From: Pseudaquabacterium terrae
Lineage (GTDB): Bacteria > Pseudomonadota > Gammaproteobacteria > Burkholderiales > Burkholderiaceae_C
DNA length: 64,000 nt
Reading direction: 5' to 3'
Assembly: GCF_013266755.1 (NCBI RefSeq)
Contig: NZ_JABRWJ010000002.1
Span: 248,001-312,000 of the forward strand
This document shows positions 25,993 through 34,128 of this stretch, in pieces (the first letter of the stretch is position 1; every line of letters begins with the position of its first letter). Made by a program: the position numbers and the translations under genes. Below the pieces are notes generated by a model. That model worked only from the letters and a program-made list of their open reading frames with translations, was not told the DNA's origin and did no database searches.

Positions 25993-27006
25993 ATGACTGC
26001 CCCATTGCTTGAAGTCAAGAACCTGCGCGTCGAGTTCCCGACGCGCCGCGGCACGCTGCGCGCGCTGGACGACATCTCCTTCGACATCGCGCCCGGCGAG
26101 ATCCTCGGCGTCGTCGGCGAGTCCGGTGCCGGCAAGTCGCTGACCGGTGCCTCGATCATCGGCCTGCTCGAGCCGCCCGGCCGCATCGGTGCCGGCGAGA
26201 TCCGTCTCGCCGGCAAACGCATCGACAACCTGCCGCACGAGAAGATGCGCGAGATTCGTGGCCGCCAGATCGGCGCGATCTTCCAGGACCCGCTGACCTC
26301 GTTGAATCCGCTGGTGACGATCGGCAGCCAGCTGATCGAGACGATCCAGGTGCACCTGCGCGTCAGTTACGACGACGCGCGCAGGCGTGCGATCCACCTG
26401 CTGCAGGAAACTGGCATTCCGGCCGCCGAGCAGCGCATCGACCAGTACCCGCACCAGTTCTCCGGCGGCATGCGCCAGCGCGTGGTGATCGCCCTCGCGC
26501 TCGCCGCCGAGCCGAAGCTGATCGTCGCCGACGAGCCGACGACCGCGCTCGACGTGTCGATCCAGGCACAGATCATCAGTCTGCTGAAGCGGCTGACAAA
26601 GGACCATGGCGCGGCGGTGATGCTGGTGACGCACGACATGGGCGTCATCGCCGAGTCGTGCGACCGCGTCGCGGTGATGTACGCCGGCCGCATCGCCGAG
26701 ATCGGCCCGGTGGCCGACGTGATCCACCGCCCGAAGCATCCGTACACGGTCGGCCTGATGGGCTCGATCCCGTCGATGGACATCGACCGCGAGCGCCTGA
26801 TGCAGATCGACGGCGCGATGCCGCGGTTGAACGCGATTCCGACCGGCTGTGCGTTCAACCCGCGCTGCCCGCGCGTGTTCGAGCGTTGCCGCCGCGAGCG
26901 GCCGGACCTGATGCCCGCCGGCGCGACGCGCGCGGCGTGCTGGCTCAATGCAGTGGAACCTGCGGCCGCGGCCGCAGCAGTGGTGACGACGGGGGCGAGT
27001 GCATGA
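25993..27006 (+). CDS. Dipeptide/oligopeptide ABC transporter ATPase (DppD/OppD type)
   Basis: 337 residues, start [15 protein letters not shown] at 25993. Walker [10 protein letters not shown]-loop [10 protein letters not shown], signature FSGGMRQRV, Walker [14 protein letters not shown] and H-loop THD are intact. The C-terminal oligopeptide domain ends with CAFNPRCP and further cysteines, as in DppD. ATP hydrolysis on this subunit and DppF powers peptide uptake. Confidence 0.95.
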   Translation: MTAPLLEVKNLRVEFPTRRGTLRALDDISFDIAPGEILGVVGESGAGKSLTGASIIGLLEPPGRIGAGEIRLAGKRIDNLPHEKMREIRGRQIGAIFQDPLTSLNPLVTIGSQLIETIQVHLRVSYDDARRRAIHLLQETGIPAAEQRIDQYPHQFSGGMRQRVVIALALAAEPKLIVADEPTTALDVSIQAQIISLLKRLTKDHGAAVMLVTHDMGVIAESCDRVAVMYAGRIAEIGPVADVIHRPKHPYTVGLMGSIPSMDIDRERLMQIDGAMPRLNAIPTGCAFNPRCPRVFERCRRERPDLMPAGATRAACWLNAVEPAAAAAAVVTTGASA

Positions 27007-27995
27007 CGGCGCTGGTGGAGGTCAGCGGGCTGGCCAAGGTATTCGATGTTTCGGCGCCGTGGTTGAACCGCGTGCTGGAGCGCAAGGCGCGCCAGTTCGT
27101 GCACGCCGTCGACGGTGTCAGCTTCAAGATCGAGAAGGGCAAGACGCTGGCGCTGGTCGGCGAATCAGGTTGCGGCAAGAGCACCGTGGCGCGGCTGCTG
27201 GTCGGCCTGTACGGTCCGACCCGCGGCACGGTCCGCTTCGACGGCCAGGACACGCAGACGATGTTGTCGACGCCCGCCGGTCGCACGCTGCACCGGCGCA
27301 TGCAGATGATCTTCCAGGATCCGTATGCCAGCCTGAACCCGCGCTGGAAAGTGCGCGACATCGTCGGCGAGCCGCTGCGCGAGCACGGCCTGGTGCCCGA
27401 TGACGAAGCGCTGAAGAAGCAGGTCGGCGAGCTGCTGTCCTCGGTCGGCCTGGCGCCGGGGGACATGGAGAAGTTTCCGCACCAGTTCTCCGGTGGGCAG
27501 CGCCAGCGCATCTCGATCGCGCGGGCGCTGGCGACGCAGCCGGAGTTCCTGGTCTGCGACGAGCCGACCTCGGCGCTCGACGTCTCGGTGCAGGCGCAGG
27601 TGCTGAACATCATGAAGGACCTGCAGCGCCAGCGCGGGCTCACGTACCTGTTCATCTCGCACAACCTGGCGGTGGTGCGGCATGTCAGCGACAACGTCGG
27701 CGTGATGTACCTGGGCCGGCTGGTCGAGCTGGCGGACAAGGCCACGCTGTTCTCGAACCCGCGCCATCCGTACACGCGCATGCTGCTCGACGCGATCCCC
27801 GACATCGCGATGACCGGCCGGGCGCGCACGCCGGTGCAGGGCGAGGTGCCGAATCCGCTGAACCCGCCGAGCGGCTGCGCCTTCCATCCGCGCTGCCCGC
27901 ATGCCAACGCGCGCTGCTCGGCCGAGCGGCCGGAGCTGACCTCGTTCAAGGGCATCCAGGTCGCCTGCCACGCGGTGACCGAAGGCCGGATCTGA
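27003..27995 (+). CDS. Dipeptide/oligopeptide ABC transporter ATPase (DppF/OppF type)
   Basis: 330 residues. The ATG at 27003 overlaps the preceding stop (ATGA). Walker [11 protein letters not shown]-loop [12 protein letters not shown], signature FSGGQRQRI and Walker [12 protein letters not shown] are complete, with the C-terminal FHPRCP motif. It ends 21 bp before the convergent lptM stop. Confidence 0.95.
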   Translation: MTALVEVSGLAKVFDVSAPWLNRVLERKARQFVHAVDGVSFKIEKGKTLALVGESGCGKSTVARLLVGLYGPTRGTVRFDGQDTQTMLSTPAGRTLHRRMQMIFQDPYASLNPRWKVRDIVGEPLREHGLVPDDEALKKQVGELLSSVGLAPGDMEKFPHQFSGGQRQRISIARALATQPEFLVCDEPTSALDVSVQAQVLNIMKDLQRQRGLTYLFISHNLAVVRHVSDNVGVMYLGRLVELADKATLFSNPRHPYTRMLLDAIPDIAMTGRARTPVQGEVPNPLNPPSGCAFHPRCPHANARCSAERPELTSFKGIQVACHAVTEGRI

Positions 27996-28016
27996 GCGCG
28001 CCTGCCGGCTGAGCCT

Positions 28017-28172
28017 TCAGCGGGCCGGTGGCGTTGCGGACGCCGCCTTGGCCGGCGCCGAGGCCGCCGGCGCCGGCAGGTACAGCGGCCCCGGCTGGCC
28101 GCAGCCGACGACCGCCGCCACCACGAGGGCGAGGGTCAAGCTGCGCGTGACTACACTGGAAGTCAATTTCAT
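28017..28172 (-). CDS. lptM: Small LptM/YifL-type lipoprotein
   Basis: 51 residues: signal MKLTSSVVTRSLTLALVVAA, lipobox VVGC, then the family signature GQPGPLYLP and an Ala/Pro-rich tail. LptM proteins assist maturation of the LptD lipopolysaccharide translocon at the outer membrane. In relatives the gene is usually followed by lysA, which is absent here. The start codon is only 6-18 bp from the divergent cyaY start. A TATCAT hexamer ends 6 nt before the ATG, so the mRNA may be leaderless. Confidence 0.88.
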   Translation of the reverse strand: MKLTSSVVTRSLTLALVVAAVVGCGQPGPLYLPAPAASAPAKAASATPPAR

Positions 28173-28190
28173 CGCCGCATGATATCGACC

Positions 28191-28544
28191 ATGACTTCCA
28201 CCGCCACGCCGCTGTCGGACAGCGAATACCACCAACGCACCGATGCCGTGCTGGCCGGCATCGAGGCGACGATCGACGGCTGGCTGCAGGACGATGTCAT
28301 CGACATCGACATCCATCGCACCGGCGGATTGCTCGAGCTGAGCCTGCCCGACGGCAGCAAGATCATCATCAATACGCAGCCACCGCTGCACGAGCTGTGG
28401 CTGGCGGCGCGCAGCGGCGGGCACCACTACCGCTACAGCGACGGGCGCTGGCTCGATACCCGCGACGACAGCGAATTCTTCGCGTCCTTGTCGGCCTTCG
28501 CCAGCGAGCAGGCCGGCCAGGCGCTGCACTTCTCCGCGCGCTGA
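28191..28544 (+). CDS. cyaY: Frataxin-like iron donor CyaY
   Basis: 117 residues from ATG 28191 (ATG 28179 would add four residues). Frataxin fold: an acidic first helix (EYHQRTDAVLAGIEATIDGW), the DDVIDIDIH edge rich in acidic iron-binding residues, the invariant GSKIIINTQPPLHELWLA and SGGHHYRY. It modulates iron-sulphur cluster assembly in the cytoplasm. The pairing of lptM-like and cyaY genes back to back is common in proteobacteria. A TACACT at 28152-28157, inside lptM, could be its -10 element. Confidence 0.94.
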   Translation: MTSTATPLSDSEYHQRTDAVLAGIEATIDGWLQDDVIDIDIHRTGGLLELSLPDGSKIIINTQPPLHELWLAARSGGHHYRYSDGRWLDTRDDSEFFASLSAFASEQAGQALHFSAR

Positions 28545-28563
28545 TCCGCGCGCTGCAGCGCGA

Positions 28564-30930
28564 TCAGCGCCGGAACAGGTCGAGGATGCTGCGGCGTTCC
28601 TCGTCGCTCGGCGCGTGCGGCGTCTTGTCGTCCAGGCCGACGCTGCTGACGCCGGCGCCGGCACCGTACTCCTCGAACACCCAGTCGCTGCCGCGCTGGA
28701 TCAGGCCCTCGGGCACTGCCGATTCCTGCACCGGCAGGCGCTTCAGCGCATGCGCCATGTACTCGATCCACACCGGCAGCGACAGGCCGCCGCCGGTTTC
28801 GCGGTCGCCCAGCTTGCGCGGGTTGTCGTAGCCGATCCAGACCACGGCCGCCAGGTTGGGTTGATAACCGGCGAACCACGCGTCCATCGAGTCGTTCGTC
28901 GTGCCGGTCTTGCCGTACAGGTCGGCGCGCTTGAAGACCTGGTAGACCTGCGCTGCCGTGCCGGCGCGGGTGACCTCGCCCATCAGCTGGGCCATCACAT
29001 AGGCATTGCGCTCGTCGATCACGCGCATCGATTCGTCGACCGGCTTCGGCGGCGTATCGAGCAGCAGGCGCCCCTTGCTGTCGGTGATGCGCGTGATCAG
29101 GGCCGGATTGACGCGGTGGCCGCCGTTGGCGAAGACGGCGTAGGCGCCGACCATCTGCATCGGCGTCACCGAGCCCGCGCCGAGGGCCATGGTCAGGTAG
29201 GGCGGATGCTTGTCAGCCTCGAAGCCGAAGCGGGTGATCCACTCCTGCGCGTAGTGCACGCCAACCGACTGCAGCACGCGGATCGAGACCATGTTCTTCG
29301 ACCTGGCCAGGGCCTGGCGCAAGGCCATCGGGCCCTCGAACTTGCCGTCGTAGTTCTTGGGTTCCCAGGGCTGGCTGCCGGTCGAGCCGGCGTCGAAAAA
29401 GAGCGGCGCGTCGTTGACCACCGTCTGCGGCGTGAAGCCCTTTTCCAGCGCGCTCGAATAGATGAAGGGCTTGAAGCTCGAGCCGGGTTGGCGCCAGGCC
29501 TGCAGCACGTGGTTGAACTTGCTCTTGCCGAAGTCGAAACCGCCGACCAACGCGCGAATCGCGCCGGTGGAAGGCTCCATCGACACGAAGGCGCCTTCGA
29601 CCTCCGGCTGCTGGGTCAGCGTCCACTCGCCCTTGGGGCCCTTGACCGCCCGCACCACCGCGCCGCGCCGGATCTGCGTCTTCGGTCCGGCCTTGTCGGA
29701 CAGGCCCGAGGTCACCGGCTTCAACCCGTCGCCGGTGACGGTGATCGCCTCGCCGGACTGCAGCACCGCCACCACCTTGCGCGGCGAGGCCTCCATCACG
29801 ACGGCGGCCTTCAGCTCGTCGTTGTCCGGATGGTCGGCAAGCGCTTCGGCAATGCGCGCGTCGAGGTCCTTCGGGTCCTTCGGCAGGTCGACGTAGTCTT
29901 CCGGACCGCGGTAGACCTGACGCCTCTCGTAGTTCAGCAGACCCCGGCGCAATGCGCGGTAGGCGGCGGCCTGGTCGGCGGCGTCGACGGTGACGTGCAC
30001 GTTCAGGCCGCGTGTCGTCGTCTCTTCGCCGTACTGGCTGTGCACCAGCTGGCGCACCGTCTCGGCGACGTACTCGGCATGCACGCCGCTGTCGACCGGC
30101 GTGCGGTAGCGCAGCACCTGCTTGCGCGCGGACTCGGCCTGCTCCTCGGTGATGAAGCCGTTCTCGACCATGCGCTGGATGATGTACTGCTGCCGCCGCG
30201 CCGCGCGCTGCGGATTGGCGATCGGGTTGTAGGCCGAGGGCGCTTGCGGCAGGCCAGCGAGCATCGCGGCCTCGGCGATCGTCACGTCCTGCAGCGGCTT
30301 GCCGAAGTAGATCTCGCTCGCCGCCGCGAAGCCGTAGGCTCGCTGCCCGAGAAAGATCTGGTTCATGTAGACCTCGAGGATCTGCTTCTTCGCGAGCTGG
30401 CTCTCGATCTTCAATGCCAGCAGGATCTCGTAGATCTTGCGGGTGAAGGTCTTCTCGGTCGACAGGTAGAAGTTGCGCGCCACCTGCATCGTGATCGTCG
30501 ATGCGCCTTGGCTCTTGGCCTTGTTGAACTGCGCCAGGCCGGCGCGGATCACGCCCAGGTAGTCGACGCCGCCGTGGCGGTAGAAGCGGGCGTCCTCGAT
30601 CGCCAGCACCGCCTGCTGCATCACCGGCGGGATGCGGTCGATCGGCGTGAAGAGCCGCCGCTCCTCGCCGAATTCGCCGAGCAGCACACCGTCGGCGGAG
30701 ATCACGCGCAGCGGCAGCTTCGGGCGGTAGTCGGTCAGCCCACTGATCTCCGGCAGGTTGGGGTACGCGACCGACAAGGCAACCGCAAGCAACATCAGCA
30801 CCGCGACACCGCCGGCGGCGAGACCTCCGGCCAGCCAGCCCAGCGCCCGCAGCACGGGCCGGGACCAGGCTGGCAGTGCGCGCGGCCGAGCAGAAGTTGA
30901 CGCCGCGGCGTTTCGATCGGGTTCGCTCAT
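28564..30930 (-). CDS. mrcA: Penicillin-binding protein 1A (bifunctional glycosyltransferase/transpeptidase)
   Basis: 788 residues starting MSEPDRNAAASTSARP. Cytoplasmic tail, one membrane helix (about 30-57), GT51 glycosyltransferase with EDARFYRHGG and GASTITMQVARNF, then an OB-like insertion and the transpeptidase with catalytic Ser in GSSFKPF, the SKN motif and the KTGTTND box. It polymerises and cross-links peptidoglycan in the periplasm. It sits divergently from pilMNOPQ, the classic arrangement. A TACACT (complement of 30941-30946) ends 10 nt before the ATG, predicting a leader of only a few bases. Confidence 0.97.
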   Translation of the reverse strand: MSEPDRNAAASTSARPRALPAWSRPVLRALGWLAGGLAAGGVAVLMLLAVALSVAYPNLPEISGLTDYRPKLPLRVISADGVLLGEFGEERRLFTPIDRIPPVMQQAVLAIEDARFYRHGGVDYLGVIRAGLAQFNKAKSQGASTITMQVARNFYLSTEKTFTRKIYEILLALKIESQLAKKQILEVYMNQIFLGQRAYGFAAASEIYFGKPLQDVTIAEAAMLAGLPQAPSAYNPIANPQRAARRQQYIIQRMVENGFITEEQAESARKQVLRYRTPVDSGVHAEYVAETVRQLVHSQYGEETTTRGLNVHVTVDAADQAAAYRALRRGLLNYERRQVYRGPEDYVDLPKDPKDLDARIAEALADHPDNDELKAAVVMEASPRKVVAVLQSGEAITVTGDGLKPVTSGLSDKAGPKTQIRRGAVVRAVKGPKGEWTLTQQPEVEGAFVSMEPSTGAIRALVGGFDFGKSKFNHVLQAWRQPGSSFKPFIYSSALEKGFTPQTVVNDAPLFFDAGSTGSQPWEPKNYDGKFEGPMALRQALARSKNMVSIRVLQSVGVHYAQEWITRFGFEADKHPPYLTMALGAGSVTPMQMVGAYAVFANGGHRVNPALITRITDSKGRLLLDTPPKPVDESMRVIDERNAYVMAQLMGEVTRAGTAAQVYQVFKRADLYGKTGTTNDSMDAWFAGYQPNLAAVVWIGYDNPRKLGDRETGGGLSLPVWIEYMAHALKRLPVQESAVPEGLIQRGSDWVFEEYGAGAGVSSVGLDDKTPHAPSDEERRSILDLFRR

Positions 30931-31076
30931 ACGTCGATCGAGTGTATAGAAGCCGGCTCCGATGGAGTTTGCGGCGGTCTCGGCGGGGCGCACGAACCCG
31001 CAGCGCCTTGTTTCAAATGCGCTCCGAAACGTCGGAGAATCGCAACGAGCTGTTGCCGGCGCCGAGGGAAATTCCT

Positions 31077-31105
31077 TTGGCGCACAAAGGCTTTACTGCT
31101 AGCAT
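31077..31105 (+). promoter_or_regulatory. Candidate promoter of the pilMNOPQ operon
   Basis: TTGGCG (31077-31082), 17-bp spacer, TAGCAT (31100-31105). Each hexamer matches sigma70 consensus at four positions. The predicted start is about 70 bp before the pilM GTG. No second promoter is obvious in the pil genes, which overlap or nearly touch. Confidence 0.4.
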
Positions 31106-31181
31106 TGAAGTAACTTCTTAAGAATTCGCTGTCCCTAATCCGCTCGATTTCGCCCCCATTTCGAAAGTTGGGAGACCGCTC

Positions 31182-32261
31182 GTGAGCTTTCTGGACCTGC
31201 TGCTGGGCCGCAAGCATGCGCCGATGATCGGCCTGGACATCAGCTCGTCAAGCGCCAAGCTCGTTGAGCTCGGTCAGGCCGCCAATGGCGAATACGTCTT
31301 GGAACGATTTGCCTCCGAGCCTTTCGAGAAAGGCTGGATCACCGACGGGCAGATCGAGAAGTTCGACGAAGTGGCCGGTGCCGTGCGCAAGCTGGTGCAA
31401 AAGAGCGGCAGCCGCACCAAGCACGTGGCGATGGCGATGCCGCAGTCGGCGGTCATCACCAAGAAGATCATGCTGCCGTCCGGCCTGCGCGAAGAAGAGC
31501 TGGAACTGCAGGTCGAGTCGGAAGCCAATCAGTACATCCCGTTCTCGCTCGACGAGGTCAGCCTGGATTTCTGCGTCATCGGACCGAGCCCGACCTCAGG
31601 CGGCGATGTCGAAGTGCTGATCGCCGCGTCGCGCAAGGACCGCGTGCAGGACCGCCAGGGCCTGGCCGAAGCCGCAGGGCTGAAGCCGATGGTGCTGGAC
31701 ATCGAGTCGCATGCATCGAGGCTGGCGATGACGCGGGTCATCGGCTCCTTGCCGAACGCCGGCAAGGACGCACTCGTGGCGTTGTTCGAGATCGGCGCCG
31801 ATACCACCAGCCTGAAGGTCTTGCGCGACGAGGAGATGCTGTACGACCGCGACCAGGCATTCGGCGGCTCGCAGCTGACGCAGCTGATCTCGCGCCAATA
31901 CGGCTTCTCATTCGAGGAGGCCGAAGCCAAGAAGCTCGCCGGCGATCTGCCCGAAGACTACGAGGCGGTGATCCTTGCGCCCTTCGTCGACAGCCTGTCC
32001 CAGGAGATCGGCCGCGCGCTGCAGTACTTCTTCACCAGCACGCCGCACCACAAGGTCCACTACGTGATGCTGGCGGGCGGCACGGCCACGCTGCCCGGCC
32101 TGAAGGAGCGCGTCACCGAGCTGACGGGCTTCGCGTCGATGGTCGTGAATCCCTTCGACAACATGAAGCTGGGCTCCGCGGTGCGCGAGGCCAAGGTGCG
32201 GCGCGATGCGCCGTCGTACCTGACCGCCTGCGGTCTGGCGATGCGGAGGTTCATGCAGTGA
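31182..32261 (+). CDS. pilM: Type IV pilus assembly protein PilM
   Basis: 359 residues from a GTG start preceded by a GGGAG ribosome binding site. Actin-like ATPase fold: GLDISSSSAKLVEL phosphate-1 loop, the VAMAMPQSAV motif and AGGTATLPGLKE near the C-terminus. PilM is cytoplasmic and docks on the N-terminal tail of PilN. It overlaps pilN by 4 bp. Confidence 0.96.
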   Translation: MSFLDLLLGRKHAPMIGLDISSSSAKLVELGQAANGEYVLERFASEPFEKGWITDGQIEKFDEVAGAVRKLVQKSGSRTKHVAMAMPQSAVITKKIMLPSGLREEELELQVESEANQYIPFSLDEVSLDFCVIGPSPTSGGDVEVLIAASRKDRVQDRQGLAEAAGLKPMVLDIESHASRLAMTRVIGSLPNAGKDALVALFEIGADTTSLKVLRDEEMLYDRDQAFGGSQLTQLISRQYGFSFEEAEAKKLAGDLPEDYEAVILAPFVDSLSQEIGRALQYFFTSTPHHKVHYVMLAGGTATLPGLKERVTELTGFASMVVNPFDNMKLGSAVREAKVRRDAPSYLTACGLAMRRFMQ

Positions 32262-32887
32262 TCCTGATCAACCTGCTGCCCCATCGCGAGGAGAAGCGCC
32301 GGCAACGCAAGCGCGCCTTCTTTGTTGGCCTGGGCACCGCCGGCGTGGCCGGCATCGCCGCCGCCGGCATCTGGATGCTGGTGCTGCAACACCTCACCAC
32401 CGTCCAGCAATCGCGCAACGAGTTCCTGACCGCCGAGATCAAGCGGCTCGACGCCCAGATCAAGGACATCGCCGAACTGCGCGCGGAGATCGAAGGCCTG
32501 AAGGCGCGCCAGAAGGCGGTCGAAGACCTGCAGACGAATCGCAACGTGCCGGTCTACCTGCTCGACGAACTGGTCCGCTACACGCCCGAGGGCATCTACT
32601 TCACGTCGATCAAGCAGGTCGGTGAGGTGGTCACGCTGACCGGCGTCGCCCAGACCAACGAGCGTGTCTCTGAATTGCTGCGCAATACGACGAACCAGTC
32701 GCAATGGCTGAAGAAGCCGGAGCTGATCGAGATCAAGGCGGTCAATGTGCCAGCCGGGCAGGCAGCCAACCGGGATCAACGCCGCCTGCACGACTTCTCG
32801 ATCCGCGTTTCGTTGATTCAGCCGGGCGCGCAAGCGGCTCCGGCTGCATCGGCCCCGGCGTCTGCCGCGGCGCGCAAAGCCAGCTGA
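32258..32887 (+). CDS. pilN: Type IV pilus assembly protein PilN
   Basis: 209 residues. The N-terminal INLLPHREEKRRQRKRAF is the conserved PilM-binding peptide, followed by a membrane helix and a periplasmic coiled coil plus ferredoxin-like domain. In this copy the C-terminal tail is Ala-rich. GTG start at 32258 (MILINLLPH). It forms the inner-membrane alignment complex with PilO. Confidence 0.96.
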   Translation: MILINLLPHREEKRRQRKRAFFVGLGTAGVAGIAAAGIWMLVLQHLTTVQQSRNEFLTAEIKRLDAQIKDIAELRAEIEGLKARQKAVEDLQTNRNVPVYLLDELVRYTPEGIYFTSIKQVGEVVTLTGVAQTNERVSELLRNTTNQSQWLKKPELIEIKAVNVPAGQAANRDQRRLHDFSIRVSLIQPGAQAAPAASAPASAAARKAS

Positions 32888-32896
32888 GGACCGACG

Positions 32897-33589
32897 ATGG
32901 CCACCACCACTCGACCCGCCAGCCTCGATCTCAACAGCACCTTCAGCAGGGCAGGCTCGCAATTCAAAGGGCTGAACCTGCGTGAGCCGGGTCAATGGCC
33001 GATTCTTCCCAAGCTCAGCGCATGGATTGCCGCGGGTCTGGTGGTGCTGGCACTCGGCTGGGTCGCTTTCGTGCAGGCTGCCGATGACGAACTGCAGGCC
33101 GAGAAAGCGAAGGAGCCCCAGCTCAAGCAGGACTATCGCAACAAGTGGGCGCAGGCCGTCAACCTGACCGAGCTGCGCAAGCAGAAGCAGCAGGTGCAGG
33201 AGTACGTGACGCAGCTCGAAAAACAATTGCCCGGCAAGGCCGAGATGGATGCGCTGCTGTCGGACATCAACACGGCGGGCCTGGGGCGGGGCCTGGAGTT
33301 CGAGCTGTTCCGGCCCGGACAGATCGAGCTGAAGGACTACTACGCCGAACTGCCGATCTCATTGCGCGTCAGCGGCCGCTACCACGACATCGGTGCGTTT
33401 GCTGCCGACGTCGCCAACCTGTCGCGTATCGTGACCTTGCACAACCTGAACGTGGCGACGCCTCCGCGAGATCCCTCGGGCCGCCTGACGATGGAAGCGA
33501 CCGCACGCACCTACCGCTACCTCGACGTCAACGAGATCGCCGAGATTCGCAAGGCCAAGGCCGAGAAGGCCAAGGGAGCCAAGAAGTGA
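32897..33589 (+). CDS. pilO: Type IV pilus assembly protein PilO
   Basis: 230 residues, one membrane helix (about 45-65, WIAAGLVVLALGWVAFVQ), a coiled coil with KQKQQVQEYVTQLEKQ, and a periplasmic domain with PISLRVSGRYHDIGAFAADV, the PilO hallmark. It pairs with PilN and contacts PilP. The stop codon overlaps the pilP GTG. Confidence 0.96.
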   Translation: MATTTRPASLDLNSTFSRAGSQFKGLNLREPGQWPILPKLSAWIAAGLVVLALGWVAFVQAADDELQAEKAKEPQLKQDYRNKWAQAVNLTELRKQKQQVQEYVTQLEKQLPGKAEMDALLSDINTAGLGRGLEFELFRPGQIELKDYYAELPISLRVSGRYHDIGAFAADVANLSRIVTLHNLNVATPPRDPSGRLTMEATARTYRYLDVNEIAEIRKAKAEKAKGAKK

Positions 33590-34128
33590 GGCCGGCGGTA
33601 CGTCGCGGGCGCTGGCTCGCGCTGTGCATGACGTCCATCGCCTTGGCCGCCTGCACCGGCGAAGACGAAGACCTGTCCGCCTGGATGGAGCAGCAGCGGC
33701 GCGACGTCAAGCCCAACGTGCAGCCGTTGACGCCGCCGAAGAAGTTCGACCCCGCGCCGTATGCGGGTGCGCAGTCGGTCGATCCGTTCAGCAATCAGAA
33801 GCTCAGCGTCGCGCTGAAGCAGGAAGCGCGGCAGCCGAATTCCTTGCTCGCGTCCGAGATGAACCGGCGCAAGGAGCCCCTGGAGGCGTACCCGACCGAC
33901 AGCATGAGCATGGTCGGCAGCGTGACGCGCAGTGGCCAGCAATACGCGCTGCTGAGAGTCGACAACCTCTTGTACCAAGTCAAGCTCGGCGACTACCTGG
34001 GCCAGAACTACGGCAAGGTCACCCGAATCACCGAGACCGAGGTGGCCCTGCGCGAGATCGTGCAAGACGCCGCCGGCGAGTGGATAGAGCGCACCAGCAC
34101 GCTCCAGTTGCAGGAGAAGGCGCGATGA
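33586..34128 (+). CDS. pilP: Type IV pilus lipoprotein PilP
   Basis: 180 residues. The GTG start at 33586 overlaps the pilO stop (GTGA) and follows an AAGGGAG ribosome binding site. Lipoprotein signal ending LAACTGEDED, a disordered linker, and the PilP beta-sandwich with MVGSVTRSGQQYALLRVD and VKLGDYLGQNYGKV. It links PilNO to the PilQ secretin. It overlaps pilQ by 4 bp. Confidence 0.95.
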   Translation: MRPAVRRGRWLALCMTSIALAACTGEDEDLSAWMEQQRRDVKPNVQPLTPPKKFDPAPYAGAQSVDPFSNQKLSVALKQEARQPNSLLASEMNRRKEPLEAYPTDSMSMVGSVTRSGQQYALLRVDNLLYQVKLGDYLGQNYGKVTRITETEVALREIVQDAAGEWIERTSTLQLQEKAR

